64,000 nucleotides of DNA from Hymenobacter setariae (GTDB taxonomy: Bacteria; Bacteroidota; Bacteroidia; Cytophagales; Hymenobacteraceae): assembly GCF_007713685.1 (NCBI RefSeq), contig NZ_VMRJ01000002.1, positions 744,001-808,000 on the forward strand, in the 5' to 3' direction. A program made the position numbers and the translations under genes. The number at the start of each line of letters is the position of its first letter. Within the stretch, counting starts at the first letter, position 1. The notes under the pieces are model-generated. The model did not search any database. It saw only the letters and a program-made list of their open reading frames with translations, and had not been told where the DNA came from. This document shows positions 18,015-31,957 of the stretch, one piece after another.

Positions 18015-18041
18015 AGGGCCGCCGCTTGGCGGCTCTTTTTT
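18015..18041 (+). terminator. Terminator/attenuator between tRNA-Trp and secE
   Basis: GCCGCC (18018-18023) pairs with GGCGGC (18028-18033), loop GCTT, extended by three pairs and followed by T6. No separate secE promoter is seen, so some read-through would be needed to express secE. Confidence 0.75.
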
Positions 18042-18066
18042 ACGCCGGTACCGGCTTGATTGCGAC

Positions 18067-18264
18067 ATGGCTAAGCTGAACAACTATTTCCGCGATACTA
18101 TCGAGGAAATGCGTTACAACGTAACGTGGCCCTCGACCACCGAGCTGCAAAAGAGCGCAGGTCTGGTGCTTATTGGCTCCTTGGTATTTGCTGCCGTAGT
18201 GGGCTTGATGGATGTGAGTTTCAACTCTGCCCTCAATGCGTTCTATCAGTCTTTCGCTCGCTAG
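18067..18264 (+). CDS. secE: Preprotein translocase subunit SecE
   Basis: The 65-residue protein is the short, single-span form of SecE that clamps SecY. The N-terminal amphipathic part contains the conserved EEMRYNVTWPSTTEL, followed by one membrane helix (about residues 31-52). It lies 12 bp upstream of nusG, the usual partner, and has the tRNA-Trp terminator in its leader. Confidence 0.93.
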   Translation: MAKLNNYFRDTIEEMRYNVTWPSTTELQKSAGLVLIGSLVFAAVVGLMDVSFNSALNAFYQSFAR

Positions 18265-18276
18265 GTTTTGTAAATA

Positions 18277-18834
18277 ATGGCAGAGCTAAAATGGTACGTG
18301 GTTCGCTCAGTGAGCGGCCAAGAAAAGAAGGCAAAGACCTACATGGAAACCGAGATTGGGCGGCACAACTTGCAAGAGTTGCTCCCGCAAGTGCTGATTC
18401 CGGTTGAGAAGGTTTTTGAGATGCGTAATGGTAAAAAGCGCGTTCGGGAGCGGAATTTGTACCCAGGCTATATTATTATTCACTCAGACGTTACGCACGG
18501 CGAAGTGCTGAATATTATCACTTCTACCCCAGGTGTAATTGGGTTCTTAGGTGATAAAGAAGGCAAGAATACAAATGCCAAGCCTGTACCGCTCTCGCTA
18601 AACGAAGTAAATCGCTTATTAGGTGTCGTAGATGAGGCAGAAGAAAAAACTGCCGAGCTAGAAACTCCTTTCACTGTTGGCGAACTGGTTAAAGTGATTG
18701 ATGGTCCCTTTAATGGCTTTAGCGGCAATGTTAACGAAGTGTTTGAAGAGCGCAAAAAGCTGAACGTTATCGTGAAGATTTTTGGCCGTGCTCAACCAGT
18801 AGAATTAAGCTACACGCAAGTAGAGAAAGAATAG
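18277..18834 (+). CDS. nusG: Transcription termination/antitermination protein NusG
   Basis: The 185-residue protein has the NGN domain (KWYVVRSVSGQEKKAKTYME and LYPGYIIIHSDVT) and a C-terminal KOW domain (VGELVKVIDGPFNGFSGNVNEVFEERKKLNVIVKIFGR). It binds RNA polymerase across the clefts and links transcription with translation. It is in the conserved secE-nusG-rplK order; 115 bp separate it from rplK. Confidence 0.96.
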   Translation: MAELKWYVVRSVSGQEKKAKTYMETEIGRHNLQELLPQVLIPVEKVFEMRNGKKRVRERNLYPGYIIIHSDVTHGEVLNIITSTPGVIGFLGDKEGKNTNAKPVPLSLNEVNRLLGVVDEAEEKTAELETPFTVGELVKVIDGPFNGFSGNVNEVFEERKKLNVIVKIFGRAQPVELSYTQVEKE

Positions 18835-18949
18835 TTAAGTTATATACGTCGCCTGATATCCACTCCGATTAGGCGGGGCTTCCACTAGGAGTTTTTTTTA
18901 CTGAGGTTGGCGCGAGTTACGTCACGGCAGCCGCAGCTTTACACACCAA

Positions 18950-19393
18950 ATGGCCAAAGAAATTAGAGGTTACCTGAAACTTCAGGTAAAGGGAGGCGCG
19001 GCGAATCCTGCCCCGCCAATTGGACCTGCGCTTGGTAGTAAAGGCTTGAACATCATGGAGTTTTGCAAGCAGTTTAATGCGCGCACCCAAGATAAAGCCG
19101 GCCAAGTTTGCCCTGTCCTGATTACGATGTACACGGATAAGTCTTTTGATTTTGTCATCAAGACTCCTCCGGTACCTGTTCTCCTCATGGATGCCGCTAA
19201 GTTGCAGAACGGTTCGAAAGAGCCAAATCGTAACAAAGTTGGCTCGGTGACTTGGGACCAGGTTCGTACCATCGCCGAAACCAAAATGCCCGACCTAAAC
19301 GCTTTCAAAGTGGAGTCGGCCATGAAGCAAGTAGCCGGTACGGCTCGCAGCATGGGTATCACCGTGAAAGGCGACTCGCCTTTTGCTGAATAA
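18950..19393 (+). CDS. rplK: Ribosomal protein L11
   Basis: The 147-residue protein sits at the GTPase-associated centre of the 50S subunit. It shows the N-terminal block [38 protein letters not shown] and the RNA-binding C-domain up to [12 protein letters not shown]. The upstream gap includes ACTCC (18871-18875) facing GGAGT with a T tract (18895-18899), a possible leader hairpin or attenuator. Confidence 0.97.
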   Translation: MAKEIRGYLKLQVKGGAANPAPPIGPALGSKGLNIMEFCKQFNARTQDKAGQVCPVLITMYTDKSFDFVIKTPPVPVLLMDAAKLQNGSKEPNRNKVGSVTWDQVRTIAETKMPDLNAFKVESAMKQVAGTARSMGITVKGDSPFAE

Positions 19394-19413
19394 CTAACCG
19401 GAGGACATACACA

Positions 19414-20112
19414 ATGGCAGCAATCAGCAAAAAGCGCAAGGAAGCCCTTGCAAAACACGACCTGACGCAGGTGCGCAGCCTGCTCGAAGCCGCACAAGTA
19501 GTGAAGGACATCACCTTCACTAAATTTGATGCTTCGGTTGACATCGACGTACGCCTCGGCGTAGACCCCCGTAAAGCCGACCAAATGGTACGCGGTGTAG
19601 CCACTCTGCCCCACGGCACTGGCAAAACCGTTCGCGTTCTGGCCTTGGTAACTCCTGACAAGGAGGCCGAAGCTACCGCCGCTGGTGCTGACTTCGTGGG
19701 TTTGGACGACTACATCTCGAAAATCGAGAAAGGTTGGACTGATATCGATGTAATCATCACCATGCCTTCGGTAATGGCCAAAGTTGGTCGTCTAGGTCGT
19801 GTGTTGGGTCCCCGTGGCCTGATGCCGAACCCTAAGTCGGGCACCGTAACCACTGATGTAGCTAAGGCTGTACAAGAAGTGAAAGCTGGTAAAATCGACT
19901 TCAAAGTTGATAAGACTGGTATCATTCACTGCTCGGTAGGTAAAGTATCGTTCGAGCCCAGCAAACTTGCTGAGAACGCGCTAGAAGTAATCCAGACGCT
20001 TGGTCGCCTGAAACCTTCTTCGTCGAAAGGTACCTATATCCGCAGCATTACCTTGAGCAGCACTATGTCGCCTGGTGTTCCGGTTGACAGCACGGTTTCT
20101 TCCGCTAACTAA
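19414..20112 (+). CDS. rplA: Ribosomal protein L1
   Basis: The 232-residue protein forms the mobile L1 stalk of the 50S subunit and, in many bacteria, represses its own L11-L1 mRNA. The central signature [25 protein letters not shown] and the C-terminal [17 protein letters not shown] are present. It lies 20 bp after rplK. Confidence 0.97.
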   Translation: MAAISKKRKEALAKHDLTQVRSLLEAAQVVKDITFTKFDASVDIDVRLGVDPRKADQMVRGVATLPHGTGKTVRVLALVTPDKEAEATAAGADFVGLDDYISKIEKGWTDIDVIITMPSVMAKVGRLGRVLGPRGLMPNPKSGTVTTDVAKAVQEVKAGKIDFKVDKTGIIHCSVGKVSFEPSKLAENALEVIQTLGRLKPSSSKGTYIRSITLSSTMSPGVPVDSTVSSAN

Positions 20113-20129
20113 ATTAATAGCAACCAACC

Positions 20130-20684
20130 ATGATTCGGGAAGATAAACAAGCCCTCGTGGATGAGTTGAGCGAGAAGTTTCAGTCGCACAACGCATTCTA
20201 TATCGCCGATGCCTCGGGCATGTCGGTAGCAAAAATCAATGAGTTCCGTCGCCTCTGCTTCAACCGTGGCATGGAATTCAAGGTTTACAAAAACTCGTTC
20301 ATCCGCAAGGCTCTCGACACCCTAGGTGGTGATACCAGCGAAATGGACGCAGCGCTGAAAGGCCAGTCGGGCGTATTGTTCTCGAAAGAGAGCGGCAATG
20401 CTCCCGCCAAGCTGCTGAAAGACTTCTACAAGGCGCAGGCTTACCCCCGTGGTGTAGAGCCCAAGCCCGCGCTGAAAGGTGCCTACATCGACGCTAGCAT
20501 CTTCATTGGTGCTAATCAGCTCGAAGGCCTCACCACAATCAAAGGCAAGCAGGAACTGCTCGGCGAGCTCGTCGGCCTGCTGCAATCGCCCGCCAAAAAT
20601 GTTATCTCTGCTCTATCGAGCGGCGGAAACAAGCTGGCTGGTATCCTCAAAACGCTTTCCGAAAAAGAAGAAGCTGCAGGCTAA
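20130..20684 (+). CDS. rplJ: Ribosomal protein L10
   Basis: The 184-residue protein anchors the L7/L12 stalk. The N-terminal globular domain includes the conserved YIADASGMSVAKINEFRR and the basic KVYKNSFIRKAL. The C-terminal helix that receives L12 dimers ends at KTLSEKEEAAG. Only 17 bp separate it from rplA, leaving no room for a long independent leader. Confidence 0.95.
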   Translation: MIREDKQALVDELSEKFQSHNAFYIADASGMSVAKINEFRRLCFNRGMEFKVYKNSFIRKALDTLGGDTSEMDAALKGQSGVLFSKESGNAPAKLLKDFYKAQAYPRGVEPKPALKGAYIDASIFIGANQLEGLTTIKGKQELLGELVGLLQSPAKNVISALSSGGNKLAGILKTLSEKEEAAG

Positions 20685-20746
20685 CCGCTGCTCATCCTTT
20701 TCAACTTTCAATTTTCAATACAACCTTTTTTTAATAATCTACAGAA

Positions 20747-21127
20747 ATGGCAGATTTGAAAGCCTTCGCTGAGCAGCTTGTTAGCCTCACCGTTAAAGAA
20801 GTAAACGAACTCGCAGGCATCCTGAAGGATGAGTACGGCATTGAGCCCGCTGCTGCTGCTCCTGTAATGGTAGCTGGTGGTGGTGCTGGCGCTGCTGCTG
20901 AGGCTCCCGAAGAGAAGACCTCGTTCGACGTAATCCTGAAAGCTGCTGGTGGCCAGAAGCTGGCAGTAGTTAAGCTGGTGAAAGACCTGACCGGCCTGGG
21001 CCTGAAAGAGGCCAAGGAGCTGGTTGACGGCGCTCCCAAGCCCCTGAAAGAAGGCATCGCTAAAGACGAAGCTGAAGCTCTGAAGAAGCAGCTTGAAGAA
21101 GCTGGTGCTGAAGTAGAAGTTAAGTAG
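20747..21127 (+). CDS. rplL: Ribosomal protein L7/L12
   Basis: The 126-residue stalk protein has an N-terminal dimerisation domain, an Ala/Gly-rich hinge ([21 protein letters not shown]) and the C-terminal factor-binding domain ([39 protein letters not shown]). It is the last gene before a terminator-like hairpin and a 354-bp gap. Confidence 0.97.
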   Translation: MADLKAFAEQLVSLTVKEVNELAGILKDEYGIEPAAAAPVMVAGGGAGAAAEAPEEKTSFDVILKAAGGQKLAVVKLVKDLTGLGLKEAKELVDGAPKPLKEGIAKDEAEALKKQLEEAGAEVEVK

Positions 21128-21160
21128 GTTCGCCTACGGGCTTGCTCCCGCAACGGATTA

Positions 21161-21187
21161 GGCCTGGCACTTAGCCAGGTCTTTTCC
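21161..21187 (+). terminator. Terminator-like hairpin after rplL
   Basis: CCTGGC (21163-21168) pairs with GCCAGG (21174-21179), loop ACTTA, followed by TCTTTTCC. It may cause partial termination that lowers rpoBC relative to rplJL. Confidence 0.6.
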
Positions 21188-21292
21188 TGTTTCTAGAGAA
21201 TAAGTTACCTTTTGCAACTCAAAGCCGTTGGTTTTGGTTGTCTTACGCTAGCAGTTTTCTTCTGTCATCCTGCATTGGAGCAACGCAAAATG

Positions 21293-21362
21293 AAGGACCT
21301 TATCACGTTAGAAGTCGCCAGAGTTTCGAACTCAGTTGACAAACAAACGTGGTAAGGTCCTT
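21293..21362. repeat. Palindromic repeat-like element before rpoB
   Basis: AAGGACCTTATCACGTT (21293-21309) is repeated inverted at 21346-21362 with one mismatch, enclosing 36 bases. The flanks (GTCATCCTGCATTGGAG and TTTGCTGCGCTCA) look like the outer parts of an intergenic dispersed repeat. That it is dispersed is a guess from its form; only one copy is in the window. Confidence 0.55.
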
Positions 21363-21481
21363 TGCTGCGCTCATAATGTCTGAGTTTGTCTGAAGGCTTT
21401 TTACCGTAGGTGCAGGTGTAGAAAGCAAACTTCCAATCTCAGCTTAACAGTAAGTTAACTCGCGTAACTATAATAGCTTAC

Positions 21482-25414
<3,933 letters not shown>

Positions 25415-25712
25415 GTTGATTGAATAGGTTGGTTGTCGGTGCGCGAGTGCCGATAACCAACTTTCAGTTACTTCGCCTACAATAGAAATAAACAATAGAT
25501 AGCCCCGCTGCAAAGCGCCCCGCTCACGATACTACTGCCCCGAGACAGGTCAGGGTAGCACAAGGTGGGAAGCGCGGCTGCAGAGGGGCAAAAACAAGAC
25601 CTAGCGAAAACCTACTGCGTGGCGTACCTGTCCGACCCGCAGAGCACTTTTCGTAGCGTCGCACTGTTATGGCTCGCTATAACAGCAGAAATCAACCGCT
25701 AAAACCATTAGA
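25415..25712. other. 298-bp rpoB-rpoC gap
   Basis: It is long for this gene pair. It contains a 15-bp hairpin with a GNRA loop (25428-25461) and a GC-rich stretch with no ORF. No TAnnTTTG element is clear, so rpoC is probably read from upstream. Confidence 0.6.
25428..25461 (+). other. RNA hairpin with GCGA tetraloop after rpoB
   Basis: GTTGGTTGTCGGTGC (25428-25442) pairs with 25447-25461 over all 15 positions, with three G-U pairs, around the GNRA-type loop GCGA. No T tract follows, so it is more likely a processing or stability element than a terminator. Confidence 0.65.
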
Positions 25713-28700
25713 ATGGCTTTCGCAAAAAATAAGAAGTTAGTACAAGACTTCTCAAAGGTGACTATCTCGCTGGCCTCTCCCGAAGGTATCCTGGAGCGGA
25801 GCACGGGCGAAGTAGTGAAACCAGAAACGATTAACTACCGCACCTACAAGCCCGAAATGGGCGGCTTGTTCTGCGAGCGCATTTTCGGTCCGGTGAAGGA
25901 CTGGGAATGCCACTGCGGCAAATACAAGCGCATCCGCTATAAGGGCATCATCTGCGACCGTTGCGGCGTGGAGGTTACCGAGAAGAAGGTGCGTCGCGAG
26001 CGCATGGGCCACATCGAACTGGTGGTGCCCGTAGCGCACATCTGGTATTTCAAGAGCTTGCCGAATAAAATTGGCTATCTGCTGGGCCTGCCCACTAAGA
26101 AGCTCGACCAGATTATCTACTACGAGCGCTACGTAGTAGTGCAGCCCGGCGTGCAAGCCGAAGAAGGTGTACAGCAACTCGACTTCCTCACCGAGGACGA
26201 GTACCTGGACATCATCGACAAGCTGCCCCGCGAAAATCAGATGCTGCCCAACGATGACCCTCAGAAGTTCATCGCCAAAATGGGTGCCGACGCGCTGCAA
26301 ATGCTGCTCGAGCGCATTAATCTTGATGAGCTAAGCTACTCGCTCCGCGACTCGGCTGCGCACGAAACCTCGCAGCAGCGTAAGGCTGAAGCGCTGAAGC
26401 GCCTACGTGTAGTAGAAGCTTTCCGCGACGCCGCTACCCGCGTAGAGAATAAGCCTGAGTGGATGGTTATCCGCATGGTGCCGGTTATCCCGCCCGAACT
26501 GCGTCCGCTGGTGCCGCTAGATGGTGGTCGCTTCGCGACTTCCGACTTGAATGACCTGTATCGTCGCGTTATCATCCGCAACAACCGCCTCAAGCGCCTG
26601 ATTGAAATCAAAGCGCCCGAGGTGATTCTGCGTAACGAGAAGCGCATGCTGCAAGAAGCAGTGGACTCGCTGTTCGACAACTCGCGTAAGGTGAATGCCG
26701 TGCGCGCCGAAGGCAACCGCGCTCTGAAGTCGCTGTCTGATATGCTGAAAGGCAAACAGGGCCGCTTCCGTCAGAACCTGCTCGGTAAGCGTGTTGACTA
26801 TTCAGGTCGTTCGGTAATCGTAGTTGGTCCTGAGTTGAAACTGCACGAGTGCGGCCTGCCCAAGAACATGGCTGCTGAGCTGTTCAAGCCGTTCATCATC
26901 CGTAAGCTCATTGAGCGTGGTATTGTGAAGACGGTTAAATCGGCTAAAAAGATTGTGGACCGTAAGGATGCCGTAGTATGGGATATCTTGGAGAATGTGC
27001 TGAAGGGTCACCCTGTGCTCCTCAACCGTGCTCCTACGCTGCACCGTCTAGGTATTCAGGCGTTCCAGCCGCGCCTCATTGAGGGCAAGGCTATTCAGCT
27101 GCATCCGCTCGTATGTACGGCCTTTAACGCTGACTTTGACGGTGACCAGATGGCTGTGCACGTGCCCCTAGGGCCGGCTGCTATCTTAGAAGCCTCCATG
27201 CTGATGCTGGCCTCGCACAACATCCTGAACCCGGCTAACGGCGCACCTATTGCCGTACCGAGCCAGGACATGGTATTGGGCCTGTACTACGTAACCAAGG
27301 GCAAGCGCTCAACTGAAGACGAGAAGATTCAAGGTGAAGGCCGCACGTTCTACTCGGATGAGGAAGTGGTAATTGCTCTCAACGAGAAGCAGCTCTCGAA
27401 ACACGCTTACATCAAGGTGAAAACCATGGTGCGTGATGAGAACGATGACCTTGTGCCCCGCATTATCGAAACCGTAGCTGGCCGCGTGCTCTTCAACCAG
27501 CTCGTGCCGAAGGAAGTAGGTTTCGTAGATGAGCTGTTGACTAAGAAGAAGCTCCAGCAAATTATCTCGCTAGTGTTTAAGCGCACGGGTATGGCCCGCA
27601 CCGCGCAATTCTTGGACGACATCAAGACCCTAGGGTTCCAGTCTGCCTACAAAGGTGGTCTGAGCATGGGTCTGGGTGACATCAACATCCCGGCCGAGAA
27701 AGATAAGCTCATTGCTCAAGCTCAAGCTGATGTAGCTGCCGTAACGCAGAACTACCAGATGGGTCTGATTACGAACAACGAGCGTTACAACCAGGTAATC
27801 GATATCTGGACGCGTATCAACTCGCAGATTACAGAGACGCTGATGGGTCGCCTTGAAAAGGAGAACCAAGGCTTCAATTCTATCTACATGATGATGCACT
27901 CGGGCGCACGTGGTTCGCGCGAGCAGATTCGTCAGCTAGGCGGTATGCGTGGTCTGATGGCCAAGCCGCAGAAGTCGCTACAAGGCTCGGTAGGCGAGAT
28001 TATCGAGAACCCAATTCTGTCGAACTTCAAAGAAGGCCTCGACGTAATCGAGTACTTCATCTCGACGCACGGTGCTCGTAAAGGTCTGGCCGACACAGCT
28101 ATGAAGACTGCTGACGCCGGCTATCTGACTCGTCGTCTAGTTGACGTATCGCAGGACGTTATCGTGAACGAACCCGATTGCGGTACGCTTCGCGGTACCG
28201 AAACCTTCGCTCTGAAGGACAACGAGGATATTGTAGAGCCGTTGGCCGAGCGTATCCTAGGTCGTACCGCGGTGCATGATATTATCGACCCGCTGACTGA
28301 CGAGTTGATTTTGGCCGCTGGTGAGCAAATCACGGAGGAAACTACTCGCCGCATTGATGCTACTAGCATCGAGTCGGTTGAGATTCGTTCGGTGCTGACT
28401 TGCGAAAGCAAGCGTGGTATCTGCGCCAAGTGCTACGGCCGTAACCTGGCTACTGGCCGCATGGTGCAAAAGGGCGAGGCTGTAGGTGTTATTGCTGCCC
28501 AGTCAATTGGTGAGCCTGGTACGCAGTTGACGCTCCGCACATTCCACGTAGGTGGTACGGCTTCTAACATTGCAGTAGAGGCTAACATCCGCGCTAAGTT
28601 CAACGGTGTGATTGAGTTCGAAGACATCCGCACCGTAGCTGGTACCAACGCCGAAGGCGCTGAAACCAACGTGGTGATGGGTCGTTCAGGCGAAATCCGT

Positions 28701-30065
28701 ATCGTGGAAAAAGGCACCGGTAAAGTGTTCATTTCTAACCACGTGCCTTACGGCTCGTTCCTGCTCGTTAAAGAAGGACAAGAGGTAGAGAAAGGTCAGG
28801 AGCTCGTAAACTGGGACCCTTACAACGCCGTTATTTTGGCTGAGTTCGATGGTACCATCCAGTACGATGCTATTACTGAGGGCATCACTTACCGTGAAGA
28901 AGCTGACGAACAAACTGGTTTCCGCGAGAAGGTAATCACTGAATCAAAGGATAAGGCGCAAAACCCGTCCATTATCCTGATTCCGGCCAAAGGTGCTGAT
29001 GCCGATGCCAACAAGTCGTACTCGATGCCAGTGGGTGCTCACCTTAACGTCGAGAATGGCACGAAAGTGAAAGCCGGCCACATTCTAGCGAAGATTCCCC
29101 GCGCCGTGGGTAAAACCCGCGATATCACGGGTGGTCTGCCTCGTGTAGTAGAGTTGTTCGAAGCTCGTAACCCGTCGAATCCAGCAGTAGTGTCGGAAAT
29201 CGATGGTGTTATCACCTACGGTTCAGTGAAGCGTGGTAACCGCGAAATTTTCGTAGAGTCGAAAGACGGTGTGAAGCGGAAGTACATGGTACCACTGTCG
29301 AAGTTCATCCTTGTACAGGATAACGACTTCGTGCGGGCTGGTGCGCCGCTTTCGGATGGTGCCATCACTCCGAATGATATCCTGAACATTCAGGGTCCGG
29401 GCGCAGTGCAGGAGTACCTCGTGAACGAGATTCAGGAAGTTTACCGCTTGCAGGGTGTAAAAATCAATGACAAGCACATTGAAGTTATCGTCCGTCAGAT
29501 GATGCAGAAGGTGCTTGTGATGGACGCTGGCGACACGAGCTTCCTCGAAAATCAGCTCGTAGACAAGGTTTCGTTGATGGAAGAAAACGACATCATCATC
29601 GACATGAAAGTCGTGACTGATGCTGGTGATTCGACTGAACTGCGTCCTGGTCAAATAATTTCTTCTCGCAAGCTGCGTGACGAAAATTCGTCGCTCCGCC
29701 GCCGTGACCTGAAACTAGCTGAAGTACGCGACGCTCAACCCGCCGTGTCTAAGCCCACATTGCAGGGCATTACGCAAGCTTCGTTGGGTACGGCTTCATT
29801 CATCTCGGCTGCCTCCTTCCAGGAAACGACCAAGGTGCTGAGTGAGGCTGCCATTCGTGGTAAAGCGGATGAACTGCTCGGTCTGAAAGAGAACGTGATT
29901 GTCGGTCACCTCATTCCGGCTGGTACTGGTCTGCGCGAGTACCAAGGCATCGAGGTTTCGTCAAAAGAGGATTTGGCTGCGCGTCAAAACGCTGCTGCTG
30001 CCGAGCCGGCTGCTCCCACCAAGCGCGCTTCGCGTGCTAAGCGTGAGACGACCGTGCAAGACTAA
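25713..30065 (+). CDS. rpoC: RNA polymerase subunit beta'
   Basis: The 1450-residue catalytic subunit has the N-terminal zinc cluster ([23 protein letters not shown]), the lid/rudder region, the absolutely conserved active-site NADFDGD ([17 protein letters not shown]), and the second zinc site ([17 protein letters not shown]). The C-terminal 35 residues are an Ala/Pro/Lys-rich tail. A strong terminator follows, ending the rpo transcription unit. Confidence 0.98.
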   Translation: MAFAKNKKLVQDFSKVTISLASPEGILERSTGEVVKPETINYRTYKPEMGGLFCERIFGPVKDWECHCGKYKRIRYKGIICDRCGVEVTEKKVRRERMGHIELVVPVAHIWYFKSLPNKIGYLLGLPTKKLDQIIYYERYVVVQPGVQAEEGVQQLDFLTEDEYLDIIDKLPRENQMLPNDDPQKFIAKMGADALQMLLERINLDELSYSLRDSAAHETSQQRKAEALKRLRVVEAFRDAATRVENKPEWMVIRMVPVIPPELRPLVPLDGGRFATSDLNDLYRRVIIRNNRLKRLIEIKAPEVILRNEKRMLQEAVDSLFDNSRKVNAVRAEGNRALKSLSDMLKGKQGRFRQNLLGKRVDYSGRSVIVVGPELKLHECGLPKNMAAELFKPFIIRKLIERGIVKTVKSAKKIVDRKDAVVWDILENVLKGHPVLLNRAPTLHRLGIQAFQPRLIEGKAIQLHPLVCTAFNADFDGDQMAVHVPLGPAAILEASMLMLASHNILNPANGAPIAVPSQDMVLGLYYVTKGKRSTEDEKIQGEGRTFYSDEEVVIALNEKQLSKHAYIKVKTMVRDENDDLVPRIIETVAGRVLFNQLVPKEVGFVDELLTKKKLQQIISLVFKRTGMARTAQFLDDIKTLGFQSAYKGGLSMGLGDINIPAEKDKLIAQAQADVAAVTQNYQMGLITNNERYNQVIDIWTRINSQITETLMGRLEKENQGFNSIYMMMHSGARGSREQIRQLGGMRGLMAKPQKSLQGSVGEIIENPILSNFKEGLDVIEYFISTHGARKGLADTAMKTADAGYLTRRLVDVSQDVIVNEPDCGTLRGTETFALKDNEDIVEPLAERILGRTAVHDIIDPLTDELILAAGEQITEETTRRIDATSIESVEIRSVLTCESKRGICAKCYGRNLATGRMVQKGEAVGVIAAQSIGEPGTQLTLRTFHVGGTASNIAVEANIRAKFNGVIEFEDIRTVAGTNAEGAETNVVMGRSGEIRIVEKGTGKVFISNHVPYGSFLLVKEGQEVEKGQELVNWDPYNAVILAEFDGTIQYDAITEGITYREEADEQTGFREKVITESKDKAQNPSIILIPAKGADADANKSYSMPVGAHLNVENGTKVKAGHILAKIPRAVGKTRDITGGLPRVVELFEARNPSNPAVVSEIDGVITYGSVKRGNREIFVESKDGVKRKYMVPLSKFILVQDNDFVRAGAPLSDGAITPNDILNIQGPGAVQEYLVNEIQEVYRLQGVKINDKHIEVIVRQMMQKVLVMDAGDTSFLENQLVDKVSLMEENDIIIDMKVVTDAGDSTELRPGQIISSRKLRDENSSLRRRDLKLAEVRDAQPAVSKPTLQGITQASLGTASFISAASFQETTKVLSEAAIRGKADELLGLKENVIVGHLIPAGTGLREYQGIEVSSKEDLAARQNAAAAEPAAPTKRASRAKRETTVQD

Positions 30066-30086
30066 CGATTGATGTAGGTTTGTAGT

Positions 30087-30124
30087 AAAAGCCCCGGCTA
30101 GCTGATGCTAGTCGGGGCTTTTTG
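30087..30124 (+). terminator. rpoC terminator
   Basis: AAAAGCCCCGGCTAGC (30087-30102) pairs with 30107-30122 (one G-U), loop TGAT, followed by T residues. Confidence 0.92.
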
Positions 30125-30392
30125 TTTCTTTGCTAATATGAAAGTTTAATAATACTTAAACTTTGCTATTAGGACCATGGTTAGCACGGCCGTAATATGA
30201 GGTTGTAGTTATCTATTGCTAGTATCAAGTCTATACTTATCTAGTGGAGTGTCATATTCTACGTAGTTAAAAGGCTTTACTTGGTTGTTATGATTAGTTT
30301 ATTGGCTTATGATTGTGCTAATATCTATATCTGTTCTCTATATAATAATTCGCTCAATAAGTAATCATTGTAAATTCAGACCATTCTACTAA
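30125..30392. other. AT-rich gap before the DUF3467 gene
   Basis: This 268-bp stretch is much more AT-rich than its neighbours and has no convincing ORF. A perfect 9-bp hairpin AAAGTTTAA/TTAAACTTT lies at 30141-30164. No clear -7 consensus is seen, although the next gene needs a promoter here because of the rpoC terminator. Confidence 0.5.
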
Positions 30393-30719
30393 ATGCAACC
30401 ATCCCAACCCCAAAACCCGGACCCAAACGCGCTCAACATTGAGCTAAGCGAAGAAATTGCCGAAGGCGAATACGCTAATCTTGCCCTAATTGCTCATAGC
30501 ACCAGCGAGTTTGTGGTTGACTTCATTCGCATGATGCCCGGTGTGCCTAAGGCCAAAGTGAAAGCTCGTATCGTGCTTACACCTGAACACGCGAAGCGGT
30601 TGCTATCGGCACTAGAAGAAAATATTCAACGTTTCGAGCAGAGTTATGGTCCTATCAAGCTGCACCAAGAAACACCGAGCTACCCGATGAACTTTGGTGG
30701 TGCGGTAGGGGAAGCATAG
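30393..30719 (+). CDS. DUF3467 domain protein
   Basis: The 108-residue cytoplasmic protein carries the DUF3467 core: LNIELSEEIAEGEYANLALIAHS, FVVDFIRMMPGVPKAKVKARIVLTPEHAKRLLSALEENI and a C-terminal GPIKL. The function is unknown. The gene sits alone between rpoC and rpsL, isolated by the rpoC terminator upstream and the rpsL promoter downstream. Its position among transcription and translation genes suggests, but does not prove, a role in gene expression. Confidence 0.85.
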   Translation: MQPSQPQNPDPNALNIELSEEIAEGEYANLALIAHSTSEFVVDFIRMMPGVPKAKVKARIVLTPEHAKRLLSALEENIQRFEQSYGPIKLHQETPSYPMNFGGAVGEA

Positions 30720-30769
30720 AGGAAGTACGCTAGCAACTGTGCGCACGGAAGATTAACTTTTTCAGCAAG

Positions 30770-30801
30770 TTTGCTATTGCCAAACTAATTTCTTACCTTT
30801 G
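30770..30801 (+). promoter_or_regulatory. Promoter of the rpsL-rpsG-fusA-rpsJ operon
   Basis: TTTG (30770-30773), a 20-bp spacer and TACCTTTG (30794-30801) match the consensus, 50 bases before the rpsL ATG. Confidence 0.8.
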
Positions 30802-30851
30802 CAGGCCTGAAAATTCTGGGGGCAAACGGCTCCCGTTCAACTAATCGCTAA

Positions 30852-31280
30852 ATGCCAACCATTAACCAACTCGTACGGAAAGGCCGTGAGGCTTTGACTA
30901 CCAAGTCGAAGTCACCCGCCCTTGATTCGTGCCCGCAGCGTCGGGGCGTGTGCACCCGTGTGTACACCACCACGCCTAAGAAGCCGAACTCGGCTATGCG
31001 CAAAGTGGCCCGTGTGCGCCTTACTAACGGTAAGGAAGTAAACGCATACATTCCCGGTGAAGGCCACAACCTCCAAGAGCACAGCATCGTGCTTATTCGT
31101 GGAGGCCGGGTAAAAGACCTGCCTGGCGTTCGTTACCACATCATTCGTGGTGCTCTCGACACGGCTGGTGTTAATGGTCGTCTCCAGCGCCGCTCAAAGT
31201 ACGGTGCTAAGCGTCCGAAGCCGGGCCAAGCTGCCGCGGCTGGCAAAGGTGGTAAACCAGCACCTGGTAAGAAGAAGTAA
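30852..31280 (+). CDS. rpsL: Ribosomal protein S12
   Basis: The 142-residue decoding-centre protein has [25 protein letters not shown], including the PNSA loop linked to streptomycin response, and [13 protein letters not shown]. It carries a basic Ala/Gly/Lys/Pro tail of about 18 residues after the usual end (KRPK), a mild extension. It is first in the str operon. Confidence 0.97.
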   Translation: MPTINQLVRKGREALTTKSKSPALDSCPQRRGVCTRVYTTTPKKPNSAMRKVARVRLTNGKEVNAYIPGEGHNLQEHSIVLIRGGRVKDLPGVRYHIIRGALDTAGVNGRLQRRSKYGAKRPKPGQAAAAGKGGKPAPGKKK

Positions 31281-31286
31281 TTTATT

Positions 31287-31363
31287 AGTTGTCAGTTGTT
31301 AGTTGTCGGCTGCCTAGGTTGTGTAAACCTGCTAAAGCAGCTGACAACTAACAACTAACAACT
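31287..31363. repeat. 27-bp inverted repeat between rpsL and rpsG
   Basis: Arms 31287-31313 and 31337-31363 pair at 26 of 27 positions (one G-U, one mismatch). They are built from GTTAGTTGTCAGTTGTT-like short repeats. The loop contains AGGTT/AACCT, allowing a second hairpin. No T tract follows. Confidence 0.75.
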
Positions 31364-31379
31364 GGCAACTATATAAACC

Positions 31380-31847
31380 ATGCGCAAGTCAAAACCAAAA
31401 AAGCGTATCCTCCTGCCGGACCCCAAGTTCAAGGAGACGCTCGTAACCCGCTTCGTCAATTATATGATGTATGACGGGAAGAAGAACTTGGCCTACACTA
31501 TCTTCTACGATGCCGTAGAGCAAGTGGAGACCCGTACCAAAGAGAACGGCCTCGAAATGTGGCGCAAAGCGTTGAACAACGTGATGCCGACCGTAGAGGT
31601 AAAGAGCCGCCGCGTAGGTGGTGCTACGTTCCAGGTGCCGATTGAAGTGCGTGCCGACCGCCGCATTGCTGTTGGTTCGAAGTGGCTGATTCAGTATGCT
31701 CGTCGCCGTGGTGAGAAAACCATGAAAGACAAGCTGGCTGGCGAAATCATCGCTGCTGCCAAAGGTGAAGGTGCTGCCGTTAAGAAGAAGGACGACACCC
31801 ACCGTATGGCCGAAGCCAACAAGGCCTTCTCGCACTTCCGTTTCTAA
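31380..31847 (+). CDS. rpsG: Ribosomal protein S7
   Basis: The 155-residue protein nucleates assembly of the 30S head. It shows [52 protein letters not shown] and the C-terminal [21 protein letters not shown]. In E. coli S7 represses its own operon; here the flanking gaps hold long inverted repeats instead of recognisable S7 sites. Confidence 0.97.
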   Translation: MRKSKPKKRILLPDPKFKETLVTRFVNYMMYDGKKNLAYTIFYDAVEQVETRTKENGLEMWRKALNNVMPTVEVKSRRVGGATFQVPIEVRADRRIAVGSKWLIQYARRRGEKTMKDKLAGEIIAAAKGEGAAVKKKDDTHRMAEANKAFSHFRF

Positions 31848-31859
31848 TATATCGGGCGT

Positions 31860-31936
31860 TTAGCGGGTTGTTGAGTTTAGAATGAATGTTTAGCCAGCTT
31901 TGGTTGTCTTCCTCTCTGAACTCAACAATCCGCTAA
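31860..31936. repeat. 22-bp inverted repeat between rpsG and fusA
   Basis: TTAGCGGGTTGTTGAGTTTAGA (31860-31881, key words TTAGCGG and TTGTTGAGTT) pairs with 31915-31936 throughout, with two G-U pairs, around a 33-base loop. Confidence 0.75.
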
Positions 31937-31957
31937 CGCGCTATTTAACCTACCGTA

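Larger units (their letters stand above)
21128..21481. other. 354-bp rplL-rpoB gap
   Basis: It holds the rplL hairpin, then a dispersed-repeat-like segment with inverted arms (see the repeat at 21293-21362). No ORF is convincing and no TAnnTTTG promoter is clear before rpoB. Confidence 0.6.

Noticed and set aside
29223..29654. 143-residue minus-strand frame inside rpoC
   Set aside because: Shadow frame; His/Leu-rich composition comes from reading conserved rpoC codons backwards.
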